From NCBI RefSeq assembly GCF_037893185.1, contig NZ_CP140772.1:3038001-3102000 (forward strand): 64,000 nt of DNA, given 5' to 3'. Origin of the DNA: Chitinophaga sp. 180180018-3. GTDB taxonomy: Bacteria > Bacteroidota > Bacteroidia > Chitinophagales > Chitinophagaceae. Position numbers and translations under genes: made by a program. The notes under the pieces were generated by a model. It was not told the DNA's origin, did no database searches, and worked only from the letters and a program-made list of their open reading frames with translations. Positions 16,098 to 25,545 of this stretch are shown one piece after another (positions within the stretch are counted from its first letter, which is position 1; each line of letters opens with the position of its first letter).

Positions 16098-16631
16098 TTG
16101 GATCAGCAATTGGAGCGGAATAAATTTCAGGTAGAACAATACTTTCATGATAATTATGAAGGCCTGCACCGTTATGCCTATACTATCCTGAAAGATAACG
16201 ATGCTGCCAAAGACGCTGTGCAGGCCGTATTTCTTAAACTATGGGAGAAAAGAGCATTCATTAACGGGGAGCAGTCGGTAAAATCGTACCTGTATACAGC
16301 TGTATATAACTATTGTCTTAATATAAAACGACACGAAAAAGTAAAAACAAGATATGCGGCTGAAAATACCCATGCAAACCAGGAGGGGGGCAATCAGCTG
16401 ATCAGTAAGGAAACCCGTCAGCGGATTATGGAGCATATTGATGCACTGGCACCTCAGTGCAGACTTATTTTCACCAAAAGCAGGTTTGAAGATAAAAAGT
16501 ACGCCGAAATCGCTGAAGAACTGGGCATTTCGGTGAAAACCGTGGAAGCACAGATGGGTAAGGCATTAAAGATACTAAGGGCAAAACTGTTGGATATTTT
16601 GATCAGCCTGATCATTTTCCATCTCCTGTAA
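16098..16631 (+). CDS. ECF RNA polymerase sigma factor
   Basis: About 177 residues. Region 2 is seen in HRYAYTILKDNDAAKDAVQAVF and LKLWEKR; region 4 in YAEIAEELGISVKTVEAQM. No ATG is available before region 2, so translation probably begins at the TTG at 16098; the frame closes upstream at 16083. FecR follows after 11 bases and an STN outer-membrane protein after that, giving a cell-surface signalling set. The hydrophobic C-terminal tail (LDILISLIIFHLL) is common in Bacteroidota ECF factors of this type. Confidence 0.87.
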   Translation: MDQQLERNKFQVEQYFHDNYEGLHRYAYTILKDNDAAKDAVQAVFLKLWEKRAFINGEQSVKSYLYTAVYNYCLNIKRHEKVKTRYAAENTHANQEGGNQLISKETRQRIMEHIDALAPQCRLIFTKSRFEDKKYAEIAEELGISVKTVEAQMGKALKILRAKLLDILISLIIFHLL

Positions 16632-16642
16632 AAATTTAAGTA

Positions 16643-17623
16643 ATGATGAACCATCCTGATCACATACAGATAGATGACGAAATCCTGGCAAAGTACCTGT
16701 CGGGCGAAGCATCCCCGGAAGAAGCCATGGCGGTCGACCAATGGGCCGGCGCCAGCAGGGAAAACCGCGCTGTATTGGATCAGGCAATGAAAGTATGGAA
16801 CAGCACCTCCAATCATCCTGCCTGGCAGTTACCCGGAAAGCCGACATTACTTTCCGCTATCCGCATGCAGCAAAATAAACAACGCAGGCCTGCTGTCATC
16901 ATGAAGTGGACCGCCGCCGCAGCAATGTTGCTGCTGGCGGCACTGGCTACATTCTACCTCATTCCCCGCAACAATCCGGTGAAACAGGTGGCAGACTGGG
17001 TTGTTCGTGATGCCGGCAACAATGTGCTGCGGGATACCCTGCCGGATCAGTCGGTGGCGGTAATCGGCAGCCATTCCTCCATCCGTTATGCCCCCGGGTT
17101 TTCCGGAAAAAACCGGCAGGTATATCTTTCCGGAAATGCATCCTTTGATGTAACATCTGCTTCCACCAAACCGTTTCTGGTAAATACCGGGGAAGTGGTA
17201 GTGAAAGTACTGGGTACGTCGTTTGATGTAAGCCAACAGGATTCGGCTATAGCAATAAATGTCCGGACAGGCGCTGTGCAGGTATCAGGCCCGGATTCTG
17301 TCATCACACTCAGGGCGGGTGAAAGTACAATATACCTGCAGGCGGATCGCCGGTTTATGAACCCGAGGCAACCTGCTCAATCAACCGGGCAACGCTCCTT
17401 TAATTTCAATAACGCTACCCTCCGGGAAGTGGCGTCGGCATTGGAGAAAGCGTATCAGGTAAAAGTAGTTTTTGAAAATAAGAAACTGGAAACCTGCACC
17501 ATGAGCAGCGCTTTCGAAAATAAACCGCTTACGTTCATCCTGGATGTAGTCTCAATTACATTGAATGTCCGGTACAGGATAGATAAAAATATAGTGTATA
17601 TCAGTGGCAATGGATGCAATTAA
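16643..17623 (+). CDS. FecR-family anti-sigma factor
   Basis: About 326 residues. Order: a cytosolic N-terminal anti-sigma segment (YLSGEASPEEAMAVDQWA); one transmembrane helix (WTAAAAMLLLAALATFYLI, about 89-107); a periplasmic FecR domain (GNASFDVTSASTKPFLVNTG and VKVLGTSFDV); and a C-terminal DUF4974 domain (NNATLREVASALEKAY). It should hold the preceding sigma factor inactive until an outer-membrane partner signals. The stop overlaps the start of the STN protein gene, so all three are coupled. Confidence 0.9.
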   Translation: MMNHPDHIQIDDEILAKYLSGEASPEEAMAVDQWAGASRENRAVLDQAMKVWNSTSNHPAWQLPGKPTLLSAIRMQQNKQRRPAVIMKWTAAAAMLLLAALATFYLIPRNNPVKQVADWVVRDAGNNVLRDTLPDQSVAVIGSHSSIRYAPGFSGKNRQVYLSGNASFDVTSASTKPFLVNTGEVVVKVLGTSFDVSQQDSAIAINVRTGAVQVSGPDSVITLRAGESTIYLQADRRFMNPRQPAQSTGQRSFNFNNATLREVASALEKAYQVKVVFENKKLETCTMSSAFENKPLTFILDVVSITLNVRYRIDKNIVYISGNGCN

Positions 17624-18815
17624 CCTACGACATGTTCTGGCACTCTCGCTGTTTCTCTTCTTTGGAATAACAATACCAGCTGCGGGCCAATCGAGCCTGC
17701 AACGAAAGGTGTTACTACCGTCAACGTATATACGCTTCGATTCCCTGCTGGCTATCGTCAGCAGGCAAACCGGCGCCCGCTTTTCAGTGAATACCCGGAA
17801 GTTTCCCCCGTCGCGGGTCATTCGCCTTTCGGCTGAAACAATACAACTGTCGCAGCTGTTGGCGGAAATCAAACATACGACAGGGATAAGGTACAAAACA
17901 CTCGGAGGTCATATCATCTTCGTAGATAGTGAACCAACAAAGAAAAAAGTAGTACCTGTACCTGATGTACAGCATTGGAATTTACATGCTATACCGCGTA
18001 TGTATTTGTCTTACAGAGATACCATTATACCAGCCGATATTATCGGCGCACACAACCAGGTAGTCTCGCATAAGCCAACTACTCCTGATGATACTGCCCA
18101 TCATTTCCAATTAACGTTTAGCCGTAACCGGTATATCTCCAATGGCCCCTTCAGGGCACAGGATGGTTCGCTGGTATACAAGCAGGTACGCGCACCGCGC
18201 AGAGAGAAGCGCCCCTGGATATTTTCCAGCCGCCCCCGCTATGCCCGGCCTGAAGTGTTAGGCCGCAGCAGCGAGCCCAATCAGCTGTTGCTGCTGAATG
18301 CAGGTGTTTATACCACGGAACTATTTTACCTGAATCCAGCCATTCAGGCAGGTGTTTCATTCCTTTACGGGATCATCTCCAGGAATTCCAATTTCAATCT
18401 TAACAGCATTCAATGGGGCGTAGGTTCTTCCATTGGACTGGGCGAAAACTGGCGCCTGCACCTGCAGCTCACTACCGGTAATGTTAGCCGCAACTACGAT
18501 ACGCTCACCTACAAACGAAAGGCAACGGCTCGTTTACTGAAAGGTGCACTGCTGGCCGACAGGCAAATAAGCTCCCGTTTTCGCCTGCAGTTCGGCGTCA
18601 CATACAATAATATGCAAACCCACTTTTATCAGAATGATGCACCATTTGTGCTGGAACCGGGTATGACGGATCTGCTGTTGAAGAACATGAATTTTATTGA
18701 TCTGCCTTTTACTATCAGCAAGTCCTATACGCCAGACAAAGGCCTTAACACAAAAAGCTGGATAGGAGGGCAGGTCGGGCTCTTTTATAATATTAATTTC
18801 TCGCGACGGCGATAA
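17610..18815 (+). CDS. outer-membrane protein with N-terminal STN signalling domain
   Basis: About 401 residues. The ATG at 17610 overlaps the FecR 3' end by 14 bases and gives a signal peptide (MDAINLRHVLALSLFLFFG); a GTG two codons earlier is possible. Residues about 35-105 fit the secretin/TonB short N-terminal (STN) fold: YIRFDSLLAIVSRQTGARF, then LSQLLAEIKHTTGIRY. The last 190 residues alternate polar and hydrophobic strands (YLNPAIQAGVSFLYG, WRLHLQLTTGN, FRLQFGVTYNN), suggesting a small outer-membrane barrel. There is no plug or TonB receptor barrel. In Fec-type systems the STN domain contacts FecR, so this protein could be the sensor of the trio. Confidence 0.65.
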   Translation: MDAINLRHVLALSLFLFFGITIPAAGQSSLQRKVLLPSTYIRFDSLLAIVSRQTGARFSVNTRKFPPSRVIRLSAETIQLSQLLAEIKHTTGIRYKTLGGHIIFVDSEPTKKKVVPVPDVQHWNLHAIPRMYLSYRDTIIPADIIGAHNQVVSHKPTTPDDTAHHFQLTFSRNRYISNGPFRAQDGSLVYKQVRAPRREKRPWIFSSRPRYARPEVLGRSSEPNQLLLLNAGVYTTELFYLNPAIQAGVSFLYGIISRNSNFNLNSIQWGVGSSIGLGENWRLHLQLTTGNVSRNYDTLTYKRKATARLLKGALLADRQISSRFRLQFGVTYNNMQTHFYQNDAPFVLEPGMTDLLLKNMNFIDLPFTISKSYTPDKGLNTKSWIGGQVGLFYNINFSRRR

Positions 18816-18879
18816 GGGTTTTTGATCACTCGCGTGTAGTAGTAATGCTTTTTATTTTTTATCAAAAGATGGCGTTACT

Positions 18880-19659
18880 ATGATAGCATTATTGAAAACA
18901 GCAGAACGGACCAGTCATTCTTCTTTTATTAATAACTACGTTTTTCAACGGCATGTATTTGCCTACAAATCTGTACCTGAGCAATATATCCGCAATAAAC
19001 AGGTACTGGAGCTGGGTTGCGGCGATGGATACGGCATGGATATGCTGGCGCCGTATGCCGGTCATTATCTGTCGGTCGACAAAAAGAAGCCCACCCGGCA
19101 GTTGCCGCCCAACGCTGCTTTCAGGCAATGTCAGCTGCCATCGCTTCAGGGTATCAGCGATCATTCGTTCGATACAGTGATCTGTTTTCAGGTGATTGAA
19201 CACATCAAAAACGACAACGCCCTGCTACGCGAGATCAGACGTGTATTAAAGCCCGGCGGCCGGCTTTTGCTGACAACCCCTAACAAATTCACTTCGCTTA
19301 GCCGCAATCCCTTTCATGTCCGCGAATATCTGCCGCAGGAAATGTTGGCGCTGATAGCAGCAAACTTCCCGCAGGCCCGGGTGGAGGGCATTTACGGAAA
19401 CCAGACTGTGATGACCTATTATGAAGAAAACAAACGCAGCGTGCAGCGTTTTACCCGGTATGATATTTTTAACCTGCAACACCACCTGCCGGCCTTCATG
19501 CTGCGCATACCCTACAGCCTGCTTAACAACATCAACAGGTTGATGCTGCTCAGGAAGATGAACGATGTAACTGCAGGCATCCAGTGGGATGATTTCTACC
19601 TGCATTCACTCCGGGATCATTGCCTGGACTACTTTGTAACAGCAACCACCAGCCTATAG
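18880..19659 (+). CDS. class I SAM-dependent methyltransferase
   Basis: About 259 residues. Motif I is VLELGCGDGYG (42-52); motif II/III is seen in FDTVICFQVIEHI and LREIRRVLKPGGRLLLTTPN, typical of the Methyltransf_11 group. The PNKFTSLSRNPFHVREYLPQEM segment is common in methyltransferases near cell-surface sugar genes, but no such genes are adjacent. The substrate is unknown. A 20-bp inverted repeat begins seven bases past the stop. Confidence 0.85.
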   Translation: MIALLKTAERTSHSSFINNYVFQRHVFAYKSVPEQYIRNKQVLELGCGDGYGMDMLAPYAGHYLSVDKKKPTRQLPPNAAFRQCQLPSLQGISDHSFDTVICFQVIEHIKNDNALLREIRRVLKPGGRLLLTTPNKFTSLSRNPFHVREYLPQEMLALIAANFPQARVEGIYGNQTVMTYYEENKRSVQRFTRYDIFNLQHHLPAFMLRIPYSLLNNINRLMLLRKMNDVTAGIQWDDFYLHSLRDHCLDYFVTATTSL

Positions 19660-19665
19660 TATTAA

Positions 19666-19728
19666 TCTTTAGTGATCAAAGCGGATGAGGTTGCCGGGAT
19701 TTATTTCCTCCGCTTTGATCACTAAAGA
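19666..19728. repeat. stop-adjacent long inverted repeat G
   Basis: A perfect 20-bp arm (19666-19685 with 19709-19728) and a 23-base loop. The arm holds TCTTTAGT and AGCGGA words shared with the repeats at 24778 and 54551. It starts seven bases past the methyltransferase stop, ahead of a gene in the same direction. It probably acts as a terminator or 3'-end structure. Confidence 0.85.
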
Positions 19729-19809
19729 CTTTGCAATTTCCGTCCGATTTGCGTACTTTGTATGTACAAACTGTTGATTTGTGTATACATTATAAATTTT
19801 GGACGCGTT

Positions 19810-20832
19810 ATGGCTTTTTTTCAGACCTTATACCAGGAGATAATTGGGTTCCTGGGTATTTCTCAGTTGATCGCAATATGCAAAAGCGGAGACTATAAAT
19901 CGCTGCTCACCCTGAACGGCGTGTTTGCCGCCGTTTCACCACTGATTCCTTTCCTGCTGCTGCTGGAGGTGATCAGGGCGGGATTCTACAAGCGTTTTAA
20001 GATTGAAGACTACAAAATGCCCTTCTTTATTTTTGTAGCCAATCGCTTCATATCCCGCTTCCTTTCCATCGCTGCCGTGGCTTTCTGTATCGGATTACTG
20101 GAAAAGTATGCACTGTTTCATACCACTATAACCTGGTACTGGTTCATCTATGGATACATTGTCTGGGAGTTTTCGCATTTTATTTATCACTACCTGGGGC
20201 ATAAGGTGCGCCTGTTTTGGTGCCTGCATTCCACCCACCATGCGCCGCAATCCATGAACCTCTCTGTGACCTATGCGCACTTCTTCCTGGAGGCGCCCTA
20301 TGCGGATGTGATCCGCACCAGCATCTGTATACTGATGGGCGTTAATCCGCCAATGCTGTTCATCATTATGTTCATCGATGGTACCTGGGGTTCATTCATA
20401 CATGTGGGCGAAAACCTGATCAAAGACGGGCGGCTGGGATTCCTGAACAACATCATCCTGACACCTTCCCATCATCGGGTGCATCATGCCAAAAATCCAC
20501 TGTATATGGATACCAATTTCTGCAACCTGCTTAATATCTGGGATAAGGTGTTCGGCACTTTTCAGCACGAAAGAAGGGGTATGGATATCGAGTATGGTAT
20601 ATCGAGAGAAATGAATCCCAATAACTTCTTTGATGTATACTTTGGAGAACTTTACTACCTGTACAAAGATATGTATCATGCACCGGGCCTGAAGAATAAA
20701 CTGCTATACATAGTAATGCCGCCGGGATGGAGCCATACCGGAGAACATAAAACTGCCAGGGTAGTGAAACGGGCATTCCTGCAGCAGGAACAGCAGGTGG
20801 GGCCGGGGCATTTGGTCGAAGAGGTATTATAA
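19810..20832 (+). CDS. fatty acid hydroxylase / sterol desaturase family membrane protein
   Basis: About 340 residues with several membrane helices. The three histidine clusters of the di-iron family are present: HFIYH (123-127), HSTHH (140-144) and HHRVHH (221-226). It should oxygenate a lipid at the membrane with O2; the substrate cannot be read off. I prefer the ATG at 19810. A start 16 codons up (19762) is possible, but a TACTTTG element ends at about 19759, which would make that region the transcript start. The stop codon lies in the centre of a 30-bp palindrome. Confidence 0.85.
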   Translation: MAFFQTLYQEIIGFLGISQLIAICKSGDYKSLLTLNGVFAAVSPLIPFLLLLEVIRAGFYKRFKIEDYKMPFFIFVANRFISRFLSIAAVAFCIGLLEKYALFHTTITWYWFIYGYIVWEFSHFIYHYLGHKVRLFWCLHSTHHAPQSMNLSVTYAHFFLEAPYADVIRTSICILMGVNPPMLFIIMFIDGTWGSFIHVGENLIKDGRLGFLNNIILTPSHHRVHHAKNPLYMDTNFCNLLNIWDKVFGTFQHERRGMDIEYGISREMNPNNFFDVYFGELYYLYKDMYHAPGLKNKLLYIVMPPGWSHTGEHKTARVVKRAFLQQEQQVGPGHLVEEVL

Positions 20833-20844
20833 TACCTCTTCGAC
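20815..20844. terminator. 30-bp perfect palindrome centred on a stop codon
   Basis: GTCGAAGAGGTATTA is followed directly by its reverse complement. The hydroxylase TAA (20830-20832) starts at the centre of symmetry. It can form a cruciform or hairpin between two convergent genes, and there is no T-run. It is probably a terminator-like structure. Confidence 0.7.
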
Positions 20845-20884
20845 TAATCCATTATTCGGTTCGCAGTATAGTATAACTGAACTT

Positions 20885-21358
20885 TTATTTAACCTTCTTT
20901 ACATTCACTGCACTGGGGCCTTTGTGGCCATTTTCTATCTCAAAAGTAACCTGGTCGCGCTCTTTTATCGGTTCCAGCAATTGCTTGATATGTACGAATA
21001 TACTGTTCTGCGTTTGCTGATCAATGATAAACCCGAAGCCTTTAGACTCATTGAAGAATTTAACGACTCCTCTGCGAACAGGTGATCCAACCGGCTCCTC
21101 TGCCACTTGTCTGGCCGGGCCCAGCTGAATGTCTTCTACATTGATTTCTTTTTTCTTGTTCGGGTCCGGAGGAGTAGACGTGATGTTCCCGTCTTCATCG
21201 ATATAAGCCATCATGTCCTCAAGGCTTTTTCCTTTGCTGCTGTTAGCCTTGCGCTCTTCCTTGCGCTCCATTTTTTCCTGTCGCGCTTTTGCTTTTTTGA
21301 TTTCTTTGTCTCTCTTGCCGCCACCCCCATTGCCACCGGGGTCTTGTATTCTTGCCAT
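20885..21358 (-). CDS. cold-shock domain protein with basic N-terminal extension
   Basis: About 157 residues. The C-terminal 65 residues are a cold-shock domain with both RNA-binding motifs (GVVKFFNESKGFGFI and NSIFVHI). The N-terminal half is charged and disordered: a glycine-rich start and Lys/Arg/Glu-rich stretches (EIKKAKARQEKMERKEERK). It probably binds RNA or single-stranded DNA; the basic arm may add non-specific affinity. The start is set at 21358 (MARIQDPGG), since an upstream ATG adds seven unlikely residues. It converges on the hydroxylase gene. Confidence 0.85.
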   Translation of the reverse strand: MARIQDPGGNGGGGKRDKEIKKAKARQEKMERKEERKANSSKGKSLEDMMAYIDEDGNITSTPPDPNKKKEINVEDIQLGPARQVAEEPVGSPVRRGVVKFFNESKGFGFIIDQQTQNSIFVHIKQLLEPIKERDQVTFEIENGHKGPSAVNVKKVK

Positions 21359-21500
21359 AAATATGCTGATATTTTGCATCGTAAAGATCGGGATTTTTTT
21401 ATAATGTTGGTATGCCCGGATTTACATAGATTAGCTAATGGGTTATTGGCCCTCAACCCGGGGCCTTATCAACCAATAATTCTTCAAAATCTAATTGCTT

Positions 21501-24500
21501 ATGATCAAGAAAACTCTCCTGGTCTTCCTGGCTGTAATGGCCGGCAGACAGGCAAATGGACAGGTAGATGCCGGCCTGTTTCGCTATCCCGATGTTTCCC
21601 GTACTCAAATCGCTTTTTCGTATGCCAATGACATTTGGATCGTACCCAAAGGTGGCGGTACGGCGATAAAACTGATCTCCCCGCCAGGACTGGAATCTTT
21701 TCCCAAATTTTCACCCGATGGCAGCAAACTGGCTTTCAGCGCCAATTACGACGGTAATACGGATGTTTACGTGCTGCCGGTTACAGGTGGGATTCCCCGC
21801 AGGCTGACGGAATATGGAGGCCCCGACCGGGTGGTCGACTGGACACCCGACGGGAAACAGGTGCTCTTTGCCTCGCAGCGCGAGAGTACCAAATCCCGCT
21901 TCAACCAGTTTTATACCATTCCCGAAGAAGGCGGCAGCGCTGTTAAATTGCCGCTGGCCTATGCCGAATTCGGCTCCTGGTCGCCCGATGGCAGCAGCAT
22001 GGCTGTTACTACCCGCTCTCAGAGCTTTTCGAACTGGAAAAGATACCGGGGCGGCATGAAAGCAGACATCCATATCTTCCACTTCAAAACCGGACAATCT
22101 GAAAATATCTCCGCCAAAAGCGAAACCGGCGATGAATTCCCGATGTGGTATAAAAATTATATCTACTTCCTGTCGGATCGCGGATCGGAACAGCGAATGA
22201 ATCTCTGGCGCTTTGATACCAACACCCGCACCGCTGAACAGCTGACCCACTACAACGAATACGATGTGCATTTCCCTTCGATCGGACCGGAAGATATCGT
22301 ATATGAAGCTAATGGAAAGATCTTCCTGATGTCGCTGGAAACGCTGCAGTCGACGCCGGTGAATATCACCATCGCTACCGACCTGGCTGCCATGAAACCA
22401 CATAACATGCACGTTCGCGATTATATCCAGTTTGCATCTCTCAGTCCCGACGGCCAGCGGGCGCTAGTCAGCGCGAGGGGCGATATATTTTCCCTGCCCG
22501 CCAAAAATGGCTATGTCAAGGATCTTACCCGTAGCAGTGGCGTTGCAGAGCGATACCCCGTATGGTCGCCCGATGGGAAGAAAATAGCCTGGTGGAGCGA
22601 TAAATCAGGCGAATACGAGCTGTGGGTGGCTACTCCGGGTAAGGAGGAAGCAGCTACACAGGTTTCTCACCTCGGTCCCGGATTCCGCTACCGGCCTTAC
22701 TGGTCGCCGGATGGAAAACACGTGGCATTCATAGACCAGCATATGAAGATCCAGCTGCTGGAAATGGCTACCGGTAAAGTGACGGAGATAGACAAAGCCC
22801 TGCACTATTCGCCGGATGTATTTGATGGCTTTAACTTCAGCTGGTCGCCCGACAGCAAATGGCTGACGTATAGCCGTGATATGGAAAACCGCCATGAAGC
22901 CGTGTTTCTCTATGATGTTAGCGCTGGCCAGCGATATCAGGTAACCAGCGGTTTTTATGACTGCGCAAGACCGGTTTTTGATGACTCCGGGAAATATCTC
23001 TATGTGATCACCAATCAGGCGTTTCATCCCAGCTACAGCAGCATCGACAATACTTTTATCTATACCAGCAGTACGCTGATAGGTGTAATCGGGCTGGAGA
23101 AAAGTACGCCCTCGCTGCTTGCTACCCGCAACGATGCAGTAAAGGAAAACAGTGAGGCAGCCAAAGAAGAGAAGCCTGCAGCCGATAAAAAAGACAAGAA
23201 AACCAAAACACCTCCTGCCGGTAAAGAGAAAAAAGAAGCCACCCGGATTGATACCGATAATATGGAAGCAAGACTGGAATTGCTGCCGGTTCCTGCTGGC
23301 AACTATTCCCGCCTCGGAGCGGTGAAAGGTAAGATCCTTTTCCTGAACAACAGCACGCCTCCGAATGAAGAAGAGGGGCCGCAGGAAGCAAATCTGCAGT
23401 ACTACGACATCGCCACGAGAAAGGTAAAGACGATCATCCGCAACCCCGGCGCCTACGAGCTTTCCGCCGACGGCAGCCGCATTTTGGTGAACACCGGGCA
23501 ATACGGCGTCATAGAGGTTGCTGAAAACCAGAAAATAGATACCGCCATGGGAGTAGCAGAAATGGAGATGACAGTGAATCCGGAACAGGAATGGAAACAG
23601 CTGTTTATGGACGCCTGGCGCCTCGAAAGAGATTATTTCTATGATCCCGGCATGCATGGCGTGAACTGGAATGACGTGAAAGATAAATACCTCCGCCTGC
23701 TGAAAGGCGCACGCACAAGAGATGAGGTGAAATTTGTAATAAATGAAGTGTTGGGAGAAATGAGCTCATCTCATACGTATAACATCGGCGGCGATCTGGA
23801 AGAAGGTAAGCGGGAAAACATGGGCTACCTCGGGGTCGACTGGGAAGCAGACGGTGATTATTACAAGATCAAACGGATTATCCGCGGCGCCGCCTGGAAT
23901 GCAGAAGTGCGGAATCCCCTCGATGAGCCTGGCGTAAACATCCACGAAGGCGATTATATCCTTGCAGTGAACGGTGTACCACTCACCACCACACAGGAAC
24001 CCTACGCACCCTTCGAAGGCCTCGCCGGCAAAACAGTAGAGCTGACCTGGAACACACGTCCTTCCGCAGAAGGCGCAAAGAAAGCGGTGGTAAAAACTAT
24101 CGGCAGCGATTATCGCCTCAGGCACCTGGCATGGATAGAAAGTAACCGAAAACGCGTGGCTGAGGCCACCAATAACCAGGCAGGATATATCTATGTGCCC
24201 AGCACCGGCATCGACGGCCAGGACGAACTGATCCGGCAATTCAATGCACAATGGAATATGCCGGCACTTATCATAGATGAGCGATTCAATAATGGTGGAC
24301 AGATTCCCGACCGCTTTATTGAAATGCTGAACCGTAAACCACTTGCCTACTGGGCAACAAGAGATGGTAGTCCGGCCCCTAATCCGGAATTCGCACATTT
24401 CGGACCTAAGGTCATGCTGATCAACGGCTGGAGCGGCTCCGGCGGAGACGCCTTCCCGAACTATTTCCGCAAAACAGGCCTGGGCCCCCTGATCGGAACC

Positions 24501-24773
24501 CGCACCTGGGGCGGACTCATTGGCATCAGCGGCACACCACCACTGATCGATAACGCCATGATCACCATCCCCTCATTCAGAATGATGAATACCGATGGCT
24601 CCTGGTTCCGGGAAGGACATGGCGTAGACCCCGATATTCCTGTGGACGAAAACCTCGGCGATATGGCCCGCGGCGTGGATCCACAACTGGAACGCGCCAT
24701 CACGGAAATAAAACAACTCCTGCAAACCAAACCTTATAAGGCACCGGCGCAACCACCGTACGAGAAGAGATAA
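21501..24773 (+). CDS. tricorn-like S41 peptidase with TolB/WD40-like propellers
   Basis: About 1090 residues, secreted (signal MIKKTLLVFLAVMAGRQANG). The first 550 residues contain repeated PDG blades (FPKFSPDGSKLAFS, RVVDWTPDGKQVLFA, YPVWSPDGKKIAWW) of tricorn/TolB-type propellers. A Lys/Glu-rich linker follows at about 550-585. The tricorn C1 domain has SSSHTY (Ser757-His758 region). A PDZ-like domain follows, then the S41 core with ERFNNGGQ and the nucleophile region NGWSGSGGDAF (about 975-985). It should degrade peptides in the periplasm. The ATG at 21501 is preferred to a TTG two codons earlier. Confidence 0.9.
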   Translation: MIKKTLLVFLAVMAGRQANGQVDAGLFRYPDVSRTQIAFSYANDIWIVPKGGGTAIKLISPPGLESFPKFSPDGSKLAFSANYDGNTDVYVLPVTGGIPRRLTEYGGPDRVVDWTPDGKQVLFASQRESTKSRFNQFYTIPEEGGSAVKLPLAYAEFGSWSPDGSSMAVTTRSQSFSNWKRYRGGMKADIHIFHFKTGQSENISAKSETGDEFPMWYKNYIYFLSDRGSEQRMNLWRFDTNTRTAEQLTHYNEYDVHFPSIGPEDIVYEANGKIFLMSLETLQSTPVNITIATDLAAMKPHNMHVRDYIQFASLSPDGQRALVSARGDIFSLPAKNGYVKDLTRSSGVAERYPVWSPDGKKIAWWSDKSGEYELWVATPGKEEAATQVSHLGPGFRYRPYWSPDGKHVAFIDQHMKIQLLEMATGKVTEIDKALHYSPDVFDGFNFSWSPDSKWLTYSRDMENRHEAVFLYDVSAGQRYQVTSGFYDCARPVFDDSGKYLYVITNQAFHPSYSSIDNTFIYTSSTLIGVIGLEKSTPSLLATRNDAVKENSEAAKEEKPAADKKDKKTKTPPAGKEKKEATRIDTDNMEARLELLPVPAGNYSRLGAVKGKILFLNNSTPPNEEEGPQEANLQYYDIATRKVKTIIRNPGAYELSADGSRILVNTGQYGVIEVAENQKIDTAMGVAEMEMTVNPEQEWKQLFMDAWRLERDYFYDPGMHGVNWNDVKDKYLRLLKGARTRDEVKFVINEVLGEMSSSHTYNIGGDLEEGKRENMGYLGVDWEADGDYYKIKRIIRGAAWNAEVRNPLDEPGVNIHEGDYILAVNGVPLTTTQEPYAPFEGLAGKTVELTWNTRPSAEGAKKAVVKTIGSDYRLRHLAWIESNRKRVAEATNNQAGYIYVPSTGIDGQDELIRQFNAQWNMPALIIDERFNNGGQIPDRFIEMLNRKPLAYWATRDGSPAPNPEFAHFGPKVMLINGWSGSGGDAFPNYFRKTGLGPLIGTRTWGGLIGISGTPPLIDNAMITIPSFRMMNTDGSWFREGHGVDPDIPVDENLGDMARGVDPQLERAITEIKQLLQTKPYKAPAQPPYEKR

Positions 24774-24777
24774 AAGC

Positions 24778-24886
24778 AGCTGTTAGCCTTTTGTAAAATG
24801 CGGAGAAGATCCCATTATATTTATAAATTGCAATCAGGGGAATCTCCGCATTTTACTAAAGACTAAAGGCTAAAAAGCCAACAGCT
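24778..24886. repeat. stop-adjacent long inverted repeat F
   Basis: A perfect 14-bp inner stem (GTAAAATGCGGAGA, 24793-24806 with 24843-24856). The outer arms, 24778-24791 and 24865-24886, pair with a bulge. It starts five bases past the tricorn stop and ends six bases before the sigma-factor ATG. The right arm has an extra TAAAGACTAAAGGC-type segment missing from the left arm. Confidence 0.8.
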
Positions 24887-24892
24887 ATTGTT

Positions 24893-25474
24893 ATGAACAC
24901 TCCCGAATGGTCTGATGAGGAATTGGTGGCAGCGCTGAAACAGGGCGACAGGCAGGCTTTTGAAGAAATCTACAACAGGTATGCATCCAGACTTTTCCTA
25001 TCGGCGTTCAATATCCTGCGCGACAGGGACCGTTGTAAGGACCTGGTGCAGGAAGTATTGGTACAGCTTTGGATCCGGCGGGAAGAAACAACGATACTGC
25101 TGTTACGGAACTATCTGCTGACGGCAGTAAGGTACCAGGTGCTGAAAGCCCTGCGATCCGACAGCAAGCGGGTGATCATTGAAGAAGGGGAAATGGAAAC
25201 CCTGATGGGCGTATTGCCGTTAAAAGATCATTTGGAAGAATCAGATATCAACCGCCTGTTAGATGAAGGCATCGCCGCATTACCGGAAAAATGCAGGCAG
25301 ATATTTGTGATGAGCAGAAAAGAATTCCTTTCCAATAAAGAAATAGCCGAACGCCTCGGCATCAGCATCAAAACTGTCGAAAACCAGATGACGATTGCCT
25401 TACACCGGCTCCGGGTGGTAATGGGAGAGTTCCTCTTCTGGGCCTGCGTACTAACCCCTCTTTGGTGGTATTGA
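24893..25474 (+). CDS. ECF RNA polymerase sigma factor of a SusCD locus
   Basis: About 193 residues. Region 2: QAFEEIYNRYASRLFLSAFN and CKDLVQEVLVQLWIRRE. Region 4: LSNKEIAERLGISIKTVENQM. It heads the order sigma, FecR, STN-bearing SusC, SusD, which is the standard trans-envelope signalling layout in Bacteroidota: ligand uptake by SusC releases this factor from FecR and raises transcription of the locus. The ATG is six bases past inverted repeat F. Confidence 0.92.
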   Translation: MNTPEWSDEELVAALKQGDRQAFEEIYNRYASRLFLSAFNILRDRDRCKDLVQEVLVQLWIRREETTILLLRNYLLTAVRYQVLKALRSDSKRVIIEEGEMETLMGVLPLKDHLEESDINRLLDEGIAALPEKCRQIFVMSRKEFLSNKEIAERLGISIKTVENQMTIALHRLRVVMGEFLFWACVLTPLWWY

Positions 25475-25545
25475 TAACACCTGAAAAAATTTCTTTCTCT
25501 CTTTTGGGGGTACCCGCCTTGTTCTGGTACATTCTATTATAAGCT

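Noticed and set aside
22605..23657. 350-codon frame antisense to the tricorn-like gene
   Set aside because: Composition is that of a shadow frame, and the plus strand encodes clear propeller and S41 motifs.
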